Below, piece by piece: positions 1-7,892 of a DNA stretch of 64,000 bases (the first letter of the stretch is position 1; each line of letters starts with the position of its first letter). Origin of the DNA: Streptomyces sp. TS71-3 (GTDB lineage Bacteria > Actinomycetota > Actinomycetes > Streptomycetales > Streptomycetaceae); contig NZ_BNEL01000003.1 in assembly GCF_018327685.1 (NCBI RefSeq), positions 2,728,001 to 2,792,000 on the forward strand. Reading direction: 5' to 3'. The position numbers were made by a program, and so were the translations under genes. A model generated the notes under the pieces. It was given only the letters and a program-made list of their open reading frames with translations, was not told the origin of the DNA and searched no databases.

Positions 1-1923
1 GGCACCGGCTACACCCCCACCTGGGACATCACGGACCGCTGGACGTACCGATGGTTCGTGGTGGCGGTGGGCGGTTCCGGGCAGCGCACCACCTCGGACA
101 TCCGGGCGTTCAGCGTCTACCTGCCGGACATCGAGCAGGTCGACGACGGCGTCACCCTCGTCGACGGCGCACGGGACCTGGACAGGAACGGGGGCATCGA
201 GCCCTACGAGAACTGGAGGCTGCCCGTCGCCACCCGCGTCGACGACCTCCTCGGCAGGATGACGCCCGAGGAGAAGGCCTACCAGATGTTCTACAACGTC
301 CAGTCGTACCCGATGTCCGGCTGGCACTTCGGCCCCGCGCAACCCGCCGACCTGCACGATGTGCTGCTCTCCACGGCCGCCACCCGGCTGGGCATCCCGC
401 CGGTCTCGGCGGGCGACACCACCGCGGGTTACCAGACCACGTATCCGCTGCAGAGCACGCTGGCCGCAGGGAAGGACTACCCGCTCGACTACCAACTCGG
501 TGATATGCAGCGCAAGGAGGAGCTGGAAGTCGGTGCGCGCGGCACCCTCTCGCCGCTCGCGGAGGTCGGCACGAAGGTCCTCTACCCGAGGATCCAGGAG
601 GGCGGTGGCGAGAACGCGGACGTGGCCGCGGCCCAACTGCGGGCCCTGGTCGCGGGGCTCCAGGGCGGGCCCGAGCTCAACCCGCACTCCGTGCTGGCCA
701 CCGTCAAGCACTGGCCCGGCGAGGGCGCGGGCGGCGAGGCCGGCATCGTCTACGACGGCGTCACCATCAAGTACCACATGATCCCGTTCAGGGCGGCGAT
801 GGAGGCCGGGGCCGTGAACATCATGCCCGGCTACGCGGGCAGTTCCTACCTGGACCCGGGCGGCCCCGGCGCCGGCGACAGCGCCAAGATCCTGGCCTAC
901 CTGCGCGGCAACCTCGGCTACACCGGCCTGATCACCACCGACTGGCTGCCCTCCACCTCCTGGATCAACGCGGCCAACGCGGGTTCGGACGTCATGGGCG
1001 GCGCGGACCCCGGCGCAGCCGACTTCAGCATGGCCGACTTCCTCGGGCGGGTGCCGGCGGCCAGGATCGACGACGCGGTGCGCAGGATCCTCACCCTCAA
1101 GTTCGAGCTGGGCATCTTCGAACACCCCTACGGCGACCCGGTCAACGGCCCCTACCGGTTCCACCAGCCGAGCTACGTGGCGCTGGCGGACAAGGCGGCG
1201 CGCGAGTCCGACACGCTGCTGAAGAACGACGGCGCGCTGCCCGTGCGGCTGGGCTCCGGCGACAGCATCGTGGTGACGGGTGACAGGGCCACCGACGGGG
1301 CCGCATGCTGCATCTGGTCCAGCTACTTCCATCCGAACTACGGCTCGCTCGACATGCTGGACGCCATCAAGGCCAGGGCCGCCGAGGACGGTGTCAACGT
1401 CTACCAGGACACCGGGCCCTCGCCGAAGCTGGCCGTCGTCGCCGTCGGCGAGCCCTCCTACACCCACGCCACCGCCTGGCCGGACACCCAGCCCTACCTG
1501 CCCGCCGACCAGGTCGCCCTGATCAAGAAGTTCAAGGACCAGGGGATCCCCGTGGTGGTCGTGCTGACACTGCCCAGACCCATGGTGATCAGCGACTGGG
1601 ACGGCATCGCCGACGCCGTCGTGGTGACCTACCGCGGCGGTGAGGAGGTGGGCCCCGCCACGGCGAGCCTCCTCTTCGGCGACTACACACCCCGCGGCCA
1701 CCTGCCCTGGCAGCTGCCCGCCGGCGTCGACCAGGTCCTGAAGCCGGGCGGCGGCGACAACCAAACCGACGCCAACGAGAACTGGGACCTGCCGTACGAC
1801 CTCGGAGCCACCGACGCCGAGCGCGCCGAGATCCGCGCCAGGATCGACGCGGGCCGGCCGGTGCCGACGACATACGGCAAGCCGCTCTATCCGTACGGGG
1901 CCGGGCTCACGAGCTGGGGTTAG
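1..1923 (+). CDS. GH3 family glycoside hydrolase, 3' part (5' end outside window)
   Basis: The frame is open from the first base, so the gene starts upstream of the window; about 640 codons are present. The N-terminal part (about residues 1-45) looks like the end of a small beta-sandwich domain. A GH3 catalytic TIM-barrel follows: the substrate-binding Lys-His motif appears as KHWPGEG (usual form KHFPGDG), and the nucleophile Asp lies in GLITTDWL at about fragment residue 314. The alpha/beta C-terminal GH3 domain (DTLLKNDGALPV and following) ends at the TAG. GH3 enzymes release glucose or xylose from oligosaccharides, so a beta-glucosidase-like role next to the cellulases is plausible, but the substrate is inferred. 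Family call confident. Confidence 0.88.
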   Translation, partial: GTGYTPTWDITDRWTYRWFVVAVGGSGQRTTSDIRAFSVYLPDIEQVDDGVTLVDGARDLDRNGGIEPYENWRLPVATRVDDLLGRMTPEEKAYQMFYNVQSYPMSGWHFGPAQPADLHDVLLSTAATRLGIPPVSAGDTTAGYQTTYPLQSTLAAGKDYPLDYQLGDMQRKEELEVGARGTLSPLAEVGTKVLYPRIQEGGGENADVAAAQLRALVAGLQGGPELNPHSVLATVKHWPGEGAGGEAGIVYDGVTIKYHMIPFRAAMEAGAVNIMPGYAGSSYLDPGGPGAGDSAKILAYLRGNLGYTGLITTDWLPSTSWINAANAGSDVMGGADPGAADFSMADFLGRVPAARIDDAVRRILTLKFELGIFEHPYGDPVNGPYRFHQPSYVALADKAARESDTLLKNDGALPVRLGSGDSIVVTGDRATDGAACCIWSSYFHPNYGSLDMLDAIKARAAEDGVNVYQDTGPSPKLAVVAVGEPSYTHATAWPDTQPYLPADQVALIKKFKDQGIPVVVVLTLPRPMVISDWDGIADAVVVTYRGGEEVGPATASLLFGDYTPRGHLPWQLPAGVDQVLKPGGGDNQTDANENWDLPYDLGATDAERAEIRARIDAGRPVPTTYGKPLYPYGAGLTSWG

Positions 1924-2118
1924 CCGTCAGCCAGGTCCGGGCGCGGGCGTGGGCGCGGGGCGTGGCCGACGGTGCCACAGTCCCGTGCCCGCGCCATGGG
2001 CTCGGGGGCCCACCGGGGGCGGGGGCAGGCCAGGACTGTGTCCCGCGCTCGCGGGATCGGCGACGGCGGATGGCTCACCTCGTGAATCCACCCGTCCACC
2101 CTGAGCGGCAAGGCGTGT

Positions 2119-2292
2119 TCATTCGTTGCCGTCCGGCCGGCTGGGGGATGGGCCGGAGGATGCGTCCGACGGGGTGTTCTCCTTGGGAGGCGAGGGGCGC
2201 CGGTAGGCGGGACCCCCCATCATGAACAGCAGGGCTGCGGCCACGAAGGCGATGACGCCCAGCGAGTAGCCGACGGTTTCCAGTGCGGTCAC
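2119..2292 (-). CDS. small single-span membrane protein (57 aa), unknown
   Basis: A GTG at 2292 is preceded by GGAG with 6-nt spacing, which decides this start; the frame also extends further upstream but as Arg-rich shadow sequence. The product has one hydrophobic segment (about residues 6-30, YSLGVIAFVAAALLFMMGG) and a charged, Pro/Ser-rich tail ending SRPDGNE. This topology suits a small inner-membrane protein. No family is recognised and no function is proposed. It lies alone between the GH3 gene and the HxlR regulator. Confidence 0.5.
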   Translation of the reverse strand: MTALETVGYSLGVIAFVAAALLFMMGGPAYRRPSPPKENTPSDASSGPSPSRPDGNE

Positions 2293-2387
2293 AACGGTCT
2301 CCGAGACGGGCAGCCGGATCGACGCTTTCTGCCCATTCTGGACCGGCGGCGTACGGCGCGCTCGGCGAGCAGCGCCGCCCCCGCCTC

Positions 2388-2816
2388 TCAGGGCCGCTCG
2401 GTCCCGCCCTTCGCGACGTCGTACCGCTGCCGGGCCTGCTGCACGTCGGTCATCCGCCCCTCGGTCCACCCCGCCAGCGCGTGGACGAGTCCGGCGGCCT
2501 CGCGGCCCAGGTCCGTCAGGGAGTAGTCGACGCGGGGCGGGATCAGCGGCTTCGCGTCCCGGTGGACCAGGCCGTCGCGCTCCAGGGTCTGCAGGGTCTG
2601 GGCGAGCATCTTCTCGCTGACGCGGCCGATGCTGCGGCGCAGCTCGTTGAAGCGGTACGAGCGCTCCAGCAGGCGGAGCAGGACCAGCACGCCCCAGCGG
2701 CTGGTGACGTGCTCAAGAACGAGACGGTACGGGCACATGCCCTCGTCGCCGACGACGTACTCACCGGTCGTGGCGCCCGCCGGGGTACTTACCGCTGTGC
2801 TGGTACTCACTGCCAT
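2388..2816 (-). CDS. HxlR-family transcriptional regulator
   Basis: 142 aa, the usual size for HxlR/YodB-type winged-helix regulators. The N-terminal Cys motif (DEGMCPYRLVLEHV) and the helix-turn-helix (RFNELRRSIGRVSEKMLAQTLQTLERDGLV) with its wing (RVDYSLTDLG) match the family closely. Members often respond to electrophiles or aldehydes and control a divergent oxidoreductase. That arrangement is seen here, with the NAD(P)-binding protein at 2907 read from the opposite strand across a 90-bp spacer. The inducer is unknown. Confidence 0.9.
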   Translation of the reverse strand: MAVSTSTAVSTPAGATTGEYVVGDEGMCPYRLVLEHVTSRWGVLVLLRLLERSYRFNELRRSIGRVSEKMLAQTLQTLERDGLVHRDAKPLIPPRVDYSLTDLGREAAGLVHALAGWTEGRMTDVQQARQRYDVAKGGTERP

Positions 2817-2906
2817 GGAAGTACATTACTTCAAGGTGGCTACTTACGTTGAGTAAGCACAGCGCCTAGGGTCGGTCTCCGACCCGTCCACAAGGAGATC
2901 ACCACC
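2817..2906. promoter_or_regulatory. divergent promoter region, HxlR / NmrA-type pair
   Basis: This 90-bp spacer is AT-rich by local standards. It holds the inverted repeat CTTAC-5-GTAAG at 2843-2857 and a related TTACTT element at 2826-2831, a plausible HxlR operator controlling both genes. AAGGAG at 2893-2898 serves the + strand gene. Confidence 0.5.
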
Positions 2907-3761
2907 ATGCGCATCGTCGTCACCGGAGCCACCGGGCACCTCGGCCGCCTCGTCGTCGAGGGCCTGCTGGACAAGGTCCCGGCCGACCGCATCGTCGCCG
3001 TCGTCCGCGACCGGCAGAAGGCCGCCCTGCTCGCCGCCAGGGGCGTCGGGCTGCACATCGCCGACTACAACGCACCCGAGACCTTCGACGGCCTCTTCGC
3101 CGCGGGCGACCGGGTGCTGCTCATCTCCGGCAGCGAGGCCGACAAGGACCGCGTCGCCCAGCACCGGGTCGTCATCGACGCCGCCTCGGCCGCGGGTGCG
3201 GCGCTCCTCGCCTACACCAGCGCACCCGGCAGCCTGACGGCCGCGCTCGCCGACGACCACCGCGGCACCGAGCAGGTGCTCCTGGCCTCCGGCCTGCCGT
3301 ACGTGCTGCTGCGGAACAACTGGTACCACGAGGTCTACACGGCCCAGCTCGCGCCGGTCCTGGAGCACGGCGCCGTCGTCCAGGCCGCCGGAGCGGGCCG
3401 GGTCGCCACCGCCTCGCGGGCGGACTACGCGGCCGCCGCGGTCGCGGTGCTGACCGGCGAGGGGCACGAGAGGCGGACGTACGAGCTGGGCGGCGACACC
3501 GCCTGGAGCTTCGCCGAGTACGCCGCCGAGCTGAGCCGGCAGACCGGCAAGGAGATCGTCTACCGGCCGGTGAGCACGGAGGAGTACACCGCCGTCCTCG
3601 TCGGCGCGGGACTGCCGGAGTTCATCGCCGCCATCTTCGCCGGTGTGGACGTGTCCATCGAGAAGGGCGAACTGGCGGGCACCGAGGGGGACCTGGCCCG
3701 CCTGATCGGCCGCCCGACGACGCCGATCGCCGACGCGATCAGGGCGGCACTCGAAGGCTGA
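2907..3761 (+). CDS. NmrA/QorB-like NAD(P)-binding oxidoreductase
   Basis: 284 aa, an atypical short-chain dehydrogenase. The N-terminal dinucleotide-binding motif GATGHLG (residues 7-13) opens a Rossmann fold; LLRNNWYHE and the later SFAEYAAELSRQTGKEI match quinone oxidoreductase 2 (QorB) and NmrA-like proteins. Family members reduce quinones or act as redox sensors. The start has a good ribosome site (AAGGAG, 8 nt upstream). It is divergent from the HxlR regulator, which probably controls it. Substrate not determinable. Confidence 0.88.
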   Translation: MRIVVTGATGHLGRLVVEGLLDKVPADRIVAVVRDRQKAALLAARGVGLHIADYNAPETFDGLFAAGDRVLLISGSEADKDRVAQHRVVIDAASAAGAALLAYTSAPGSLTAALADDHRGTEQVLLASGLPYVLLRNNWYHEVYTAQLAPVLEHGAVVQAAGAGRVATASRADYAAAAVAVLTGEGHERRTYELGGDTAWSFAEYAAELSRQTGKEIVYRPVSTEEYTAVLVGAGLPEFIAAIFAGVDVSIEKGELAGTEGDLARLIGRPTTPIADAIRAALEG

Positions 3762-3780
3762 CGTCCGGGTCGTCCAGGTC

Positions 3781-3820
3781 CCCGCGGATGGGCTGCGCGC
3801 TCGCACGGCCCATCCGCGGG
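3781..3820. terminator. bidirectional hairpin terminator
   Basis: A perfect 13-bp stem (3781-3793 with 3808-3820, CCCGCGGATGGGC / GCCCATCCGCGGG) and a 14-nt loop lie between convergent genes ending at 3761 and 3836. Confidence 0.8.
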
Positions 3821-3835
3821 GCGCCACGACGCGGG

Positions 3836-5359
3836 CTAGGTGGTCGTCTCCGTCGGCTTGCCCGCGGCCGTGCCGGCCCCCGGGTCCCCTTCCGGGCGCT
3901 CGGCCACCGCTTCCAGGCCCCGGCCGGTGGTGCGCGGGCCGAGCAGGGCGATGTCGAGGCAGAGCAGGACGATCAGCACCGCCGAGCCGGTGAACACGGC
4001 GGTCGCGCCCGCGGAGTCCAGCACGCGTACGGCCACGAACGGCAGCACGGCCGAGGTGAGCCGGGACAGCGAGTAGGCGATGCCGACCGCCGAGCTCCGC
4101 ATCCCGGTGGGGAAGACCTCCGTCTGGTAGGTGTGGAAGGCGTTGGAGAACACGTTGCTGCACACCGTCAGCAGGAACCCGGCGGTGACGATGAGCCAGG
4201 GCAGGCGCGCCGCGGCGAACACGATGCCGAAGACCCCGATGCCGGCGGCCGAGCCGATGATCAGCAGCTTGCGCTCGATCCGGTCGATCAGCGGCACCGC
4301 GAGCGCCGAGCCGATCGGGTAGCCGAGGAAGCTCAGCGCCGCGAACGTCAGCGACTCGGTCACCTCGTAGCCCTTGGCGACCAGCACCACGGGCGCCAGC
4401 GAGCCGAAGCCGTAGTACGCCACCGTCTGGAGCACCTGGAAGATCCACAGCATCACGGTGCGGCGCCGGTAGGCCGGGCCGAACATCTCGCTCAGCGGGA
4501 CGTTCCGCCGTACCGGCGGCGCCGGCTCCTCGTCCGGCACCGGCGGCAGGGCGGCCGCGGAGCCGGCCGTGACCCGCTCCTCGATCCCGGCGACCACCTG
4601 GGCCGCTTCCGCGCCGCGGCCCCGGGACACCAGCCAGCGCGGGGACTCGGGCAGCCGGCTGCGCGCCGCCCAGATGACGAACGCGCCGACGGCGCCGAAG
4701 ATCAGCAGCCACCGCCAGCCGGCCAGCCCCAGCAGCTCCCGCGAGGCCACCAGACGCGCTCCGAGCAGCGCGGCGATCGGCACGCCGACGAAACCGACGG
4801 TGTACGCCCAGGAGATGTACCGTCCCCGCACCCGGCGCGGCAGGAACTCCGCCAGGTAGGTGTCGACCAGCACGAGTTCCGCGCCCAGGCCGAGCCCCGC
4901 GAGGAAGCGCAGCGCGAGCAGCACGCCCAGGTTGGGCGCGAACGCGGCGGCGAGCGAGAAGAACGAGTACAGCGCCAGGTTGACCAGGAACATCCGGCGC
5001 CGGCCCAGCCGGTCGGCGGCCACCGACAGGATGTTGGCGCCGGCGAACATGCCGAGGAAGGCGGCGGCGATCACCATCGACTTCTGCGTCCCGCTCAGCG
5101 ACCAGGCGTCGGTGAGCACCGCCCCGAGCACCCCGCCGAGGAACACCTCGTAGAGGTCGAAGAACGCGCCGAGGCCGACGATCACGATCAGCCGGCGGTG
5201 CCAGCCGGAGAGCGGCAGCCGGTCGAGCCGGGCCGCGACGGAGGGGGTTCCCGACGGCGGGGACGGCGCGGGGGAGGGGGATGACGCGGCGGATGCACCG
5301 GAGGCGTCGGATGCGGCGGACACGGCGGCCTTCCTGCTCGGCTGGGCGCGCGGCACCAC
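3836..5359 (-). CDS. MFS transporter, sugar/aromatic-acid porter type
   Basis: 507 aa with about 12 membrane segments. The MFS signature appears after TM2 (ADRLGRRR, about residues 120-127), again as DRIERK in the second half, and the motif RLPESPRWL marks the sugar-porter superfamily. TM1 contains GLGAFFDLYEVFLGG, a pattern typical of niacin, metabolite and aromatic-acid transporters. The first 45 residues are low-complexity Ser/Pro/Ala, so the real start may be downstream of the GTG used here. Substrate unknown. A same-strand methyltransferase lies about 100 bp upstream. Confidence 0.85.
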   Translation of the reverse strand: MVPRAQPSRKAAVSAASDASGASAASSPSPAPSPPSGTPSVAARLDRLPLSGWHRRLIVIVGLGAFFDLYEVFLGGVLGAVLTDAWSLSGTQKSMVIAAAFLGMFAGANILSVAADRLGRRRMFLVNLALYSFFSLAAAFAPNLGVLLALRFLAGLGLGAELVLVDTYLAEFLPRRVRGRYISWAYTVGFVGVPIAALLGARLVASRELLGLAGWRWLLIFGAVGAFVIWAARSRLPESPRWLVSRGRGAEAAQVVAGIEERVTAGSAAALPPVPDEEPAPPVRRNVPLSEMFGPAYRRRTVMLWIFQVLQTVAYYGFGSLAPVVLVAKGYEVTESLTFAALSFLGYPIGSALAVPLIDRIERKLLIIGSAAGIGVFGIVFAAARLPWLIVTAGFLLTVCSNVFSNAFHTYQTEVFPTGMRSSAVGIAYSLSRLTSAVLPFVAVRVLDSAGATAVFTGSAVLIVLLCLDIALLGPRTTGRGLEAVAERPEGDPGAGTAAGKPTETTT

Positions 5360-5467
5360 CCCGGCCGGTGGACCGGGGGCGTACGGCAGTTGCGCGCCGT
5401 GCCGGAGCAGGGTGCCGTCGCGGACACGGTTCCAACAGCGGTGCAGGGCACGGTACTCCGTGCCCGG

Positions 5468-6319
5468 TCAGCCCGGGGAGGGCCCTGCCGGCACGGACGG
5501 CACGCTCGCGCTCGCCCGGCGTCCTCTGCCGTGCGGACCCTGCTGCAGCGCCTCGCCGTCCGGTGCCGCAGGGCGGGCGCGGAGCATCGTCCAGGGCGGG
5601 TTTGAGAGCAGGTCGTCCCAGAAGCCCGCCGGGAACTCCCCGTCGGTGCCGCCCTCGGCCCGCACCGGAACCCACTGAAGGGCGCCGAACCCGGCCGCCG
5701 CTGCCGCCGCCTCGTACACCCGCCGGGCCGGCACGAACCCGCGCAGGGTCATCGGCGGATCGAAGTCGGCCGTGGCGCTGGCCTGGACGCCGTCCGGCAG
5801 GCGCCGCTCGACCGCGATCTCCAGGCCGTACTTGGCGGGCCACGGCCTCTCGAACGCGAAGTCCGGGTTCATGACGTAGGCCAGGAACACCCCGTCCGCG
5901 GCGAGGTGCCGGCGCGCGCTGCGGAAGAACGCGGTCATCTGCTCCTGATCGGCCGCGTAGTTGAGCAGGAACACCGCGGTGACGACGTCGAACGCCCCGA
6001 GCGAGGCCGGCAGCGCGGCGGCGTCCGCGGCCAGGTACTCGATGCCCGCGGCCTGGCGGGCCTCCACGTTCCGGGCGTAGCCGAGCATCGCCTCCGACAC
6101 GTCGACGCCCAGCACCCTGGAAGCGCCCAGCGCACGTGCGTGGCGCGCGTAGAAGCCGGTGCCGCAGGCCAGGTCGAGCACGCTGCGGCCGTGCAGGTCC
6201 CCGAACAGCCCGAGGATGCTGGGCTGCTCCACGCATCTGCTCACCGGGAGCGACTTGAAGCGCTCGTACGCTCCGCCGATCTCCTCGTACTGCCCGGCCA
6301 CCCGGGCGTCGTCGTTCAT
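5468..6319 (-). CDS. class I SAM-dependent methyltransferase
   Basis: 283 aa. The SAM-binding motif I is VLDLACGTGFYARHA (about residues 47-61); motif II, GVDVSEAMLGYAR, and the DAAALP and FDVVTAVFLLNYA stretches complete a standard Rossmann methyltransferase. The overall look (EIGGAYERFK at the start, FPAGFWDDLLSNPPW near the end) resembles ToxA-like small-molecule methyltransferases. The last 35 residues are Gly/Arg/Ser-rich and may be a run-on. No substrate can be assigned; it shares strand with the MFS gene and could be cotranscribed with it. Confidence 0.87.
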   Translation of the reverse strand: MNDDARVAGQYEEIGGAYERFKSLPVSRCVEQPSILGLFGDLHGRSVLDLACGTGFYARHARALGASRVLGVDVSEAMLGYARNVEARQAAGIEYLAADAAALPASLGAFDVVTAVFLLNYAADQEQMTAFFRSARRHLAADGVFLAYVMNPDFAFERPWPAKYGLEIAVERRLPDGVQASATADFDPPMTLRGFVPARRVYEAAAAAAGFGALQWVPVRAEGGTDGEFPAGFWDDLLSNPPWTMLRARPAAPDGEALQQGPHGRGRRASASVPSVPAGPSPG

Positions 6320-6332
6320 CCGTCCTCCGCGA

Positions 6333-6360
6333 GCCGAAAGCCGAAAGCCGAAAGCCGAAA
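6333..6360. repeat. 7-bp tandem repeat (GCCGAAA x4)
   Basis: Four exact head-to-tail copies of GCCGAAA sit 14 bp upstream of the methyltransferase start codon, inside its likely 5' untranslated region or promoter. Copy number could vary by slippage. Confidence 0.9.
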
Positions 6361-6400
6361 CACAGCCCCTGCCGGTCGTCGCGGGGGCCGTATGGGGTGC

Positions 6401-6500
6401 TGTGGTGCGGGTGGTGCGGGTGGTGCGGAATGCCGATTGGTGCGGCGGTGCGGGCGTGCGGGTTGTGCGGATGGTGCCGGTGGTGCGAGTCGTGCGGGGG
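6401..6500. repeat. imperfect 9-bp repeats (GTGCGGGTG-like)
   Basis: Three near-perfect copies of a GTGCGGGTG unit at about 6403-6429 are followed by diverged copies to about 6500. The stretch separates the methyltransferase gene from crcB and contains no credible gene. Confidence 0.6.
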
Positions 6501-6570
6501 GCCAGTGGCGCGAGCGGTGCCGGTGCCCGGGGAGGTGACCGTACCGCGGGTGCCGGTCAGCCGGGCCGCC

Positions 6571-6945
6571 TCACCCCCACAGGGCCCCGGCAAGTGCCGT
6601 ACCCGCGAACGCGGCGCCCAGACCCGCGAGCACGCTGCCGACGGCGTTGGCCACCGCGTACAGGCGCGCGCCGCCCTCCGCCAGGCGCAGCGTCTCGTAC
6701 GAGAACGTCGAGTAGGTGGTGAGCGCGCCGCACAGCCCGGTGCCGAGGAGCAGCTGTACCTGGGACGAGGCCGCGCCCGCGGTGACCGCGCCGGTGACCA
6801 GGCCGAGCACCAGGGACCCGGCGACGTTCACGGTGAACGTGCCCCACGGGAAGACCGACTCGTGCCGGGCCTGCACGGCGCGGTCGGTGAGGTACCTCAG
6901 CGGGGCGCCGACCACGGCCCCGGCCAGCACCAGCAGCCAGTTCAC
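6571..6945 (-). CDS. crcB: CrcB/Fluc fluoride channel subunit (second of pair)
   Basis: 124 aa with four membrane helices, normal for Fluc. Conserved elements are the first-helix [11 protein letters not shown] (Arg of the family's G-x-x-x-R-Y), [17 protein letters not shown] (the central Asn) and [15 protein letters not shown] (the TTYSTF phenylalanine-box). Fluc channels export fluoride as dimers. The ATG overlaps the stop of the upstream crcB copy by 4 bp (ATGA), so translation is coupled and a hetero-dimer is likely. Confidence 0.93.
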   Translation of the reverse strand: MNWLLVLAGAVVGAPLRYLTDRAVQARHESVFPWGTFTVNVAGSLVLGLVTGAVTAGAASSQVQLLLGTGLCGALTTYSTFSYETLRLAEGGARLYAVANAVGSVLAGLGAAFAGTALAGALWG

Positions 6946-7550
6946 GGACGCCTCCCCTCGCCACCGGACCCACCGGACTCGCCCGGCCTGCCCGATCCAT
7001 CCGAGCCGCCTGATCCGCCCGGCCCACCCGGTTCATCGGACCCACCCGCCCCGCGAGCCCCACCGGCCCCGCCCGGCACCCCGAGCGCCCGCCGTGTCAC
7101 GGCGGCGGCGGCCCACACCGCGGCCATCGCCGCCAGTAGCGTCAGCGCCAGGTAGGCCAGTCCCGCGGCCGGGCGGCCGTCGTCCGTCAGGTGCACGGTG
7201 TCCACGGTGTACGTGGAGAACGTGGTGAAGCCGCCGAGCACGCCGGTGCCCAGGAACGGGCGGACCAGCCGGTGGACGTTCGGCACGTCGGAGACCACCA
7301 CCATGAGGACGCCGATCAGCGCGCACCCGAGGACGTTGACGAGCAGGGTCGTCCAGGGGAAGGCGCCGGAGGCCGTGGGCCACAGCAGGCCCGCTCCGTA
7401 GCGCGCCGCCGCGCCCATGGCGCCGCCGAGCGCGACCACGGCCACCACGGCGCCACGGCCGCGCCGCAGCTCGCCGCGTTGAGCGGGAACATGCAGGTCG
7501 ACATCCGAATCGATCGGCTCGCCCGCAACGGGGCGGCGGGCCTTCGCCAT
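6942..7550 (-). CDS. crcB: CrcB/Fluc fluoride channel subunit (first of pair)
   Basis: 202 aa. The central region carries [30 protein letters not shown] and [15 protein letters not shown], which match Fluc. Unlike the partner it has an N-terminal extension of about 40 residues and a Gly/Ser/Pro-rich tail after residue 155 ([10 protein letters not shown] type), which may be disordered. I saw no convincing fluoride riboswitch upstream. The gene overlaps its partner by 4 bp. Function follows from the family. Confidence 0.92.
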   Translation of the reverse strand: MAKARRPVAGEPIDSDVDLHVPAQRGELRRGRGAVVAVVALGGAMGAAARYGAGLLWPTASGAFPWTTLLVNVLGCALIGVLMVVVSDVPNVHRLVRPFLGTGVLGGFTTFSTYTVDTVHLTDDGRPAAGLAYLALTLLAAMAAVWAAAAVTRRALGVPGGAGGARGAGGSDEPGGPGGSGGSDGSGRPGESGGSGGEGRRP

Positions 7551-7892
7551 GGTCGTCTCCTACTCGCCGGCACGGGAACGCATCGGGTGCGCGTCGCAAG
7601 CAGGGACTGTTGGCGGCGCCCTCGCCGCGGTTCGGGTACGGCGAGCCCCACCGCCGTGCGGCGTCGGCCGCCACCCGGTCGATGCTACCCGCTGCCGGTG
7701 CCGGGCCTCTGCCCGAAGCCCCCGGTGCCGGATCTCCGCCCGAAGGCCCAGGTGGGCACCTCCCGCCCGGGTGGGCGACATGATCCTCCCGCGGCCATGG
7801 CGGCCCCCGTGCCGCCCGTGTCCGCCCGGTTACCACCCGCGGCGCACCTCTGTCCACGCCTGCCCGGCCAACTCCAAGCTGGAGTACGCTCC
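7551..7892. other. divergent intergenic region, crcB / kinase
   Basis: 342 bp between divergent starts. No conserved small gene or riboswitch is visible. GGAG at 7881-7884 lies 8 nt before the preferred kinase start at 7893. Confidence 0.5.

Noticed and set aside
2844..6593. 1249-codon minus-strand frame across the NmrA-type, MFS and methyltransferase genes
   Set aside because: It runs mostly antisense or out of frame to three well-supported genes, is Arg/Gly/Pro-rich and shows no domain; a GC-skew artefact.
7551..7700. Fluoride riboswitch before crcB
   Set aside because: The conserved crcB-motif core could not be matched on the minus strand.
7191..7892. N-terminal extension of the kinase frame
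   Set aside because: Lies over the crcB gene on the other strand, is low-complexity, and a good ribosome site precedes the GTG at 7893.
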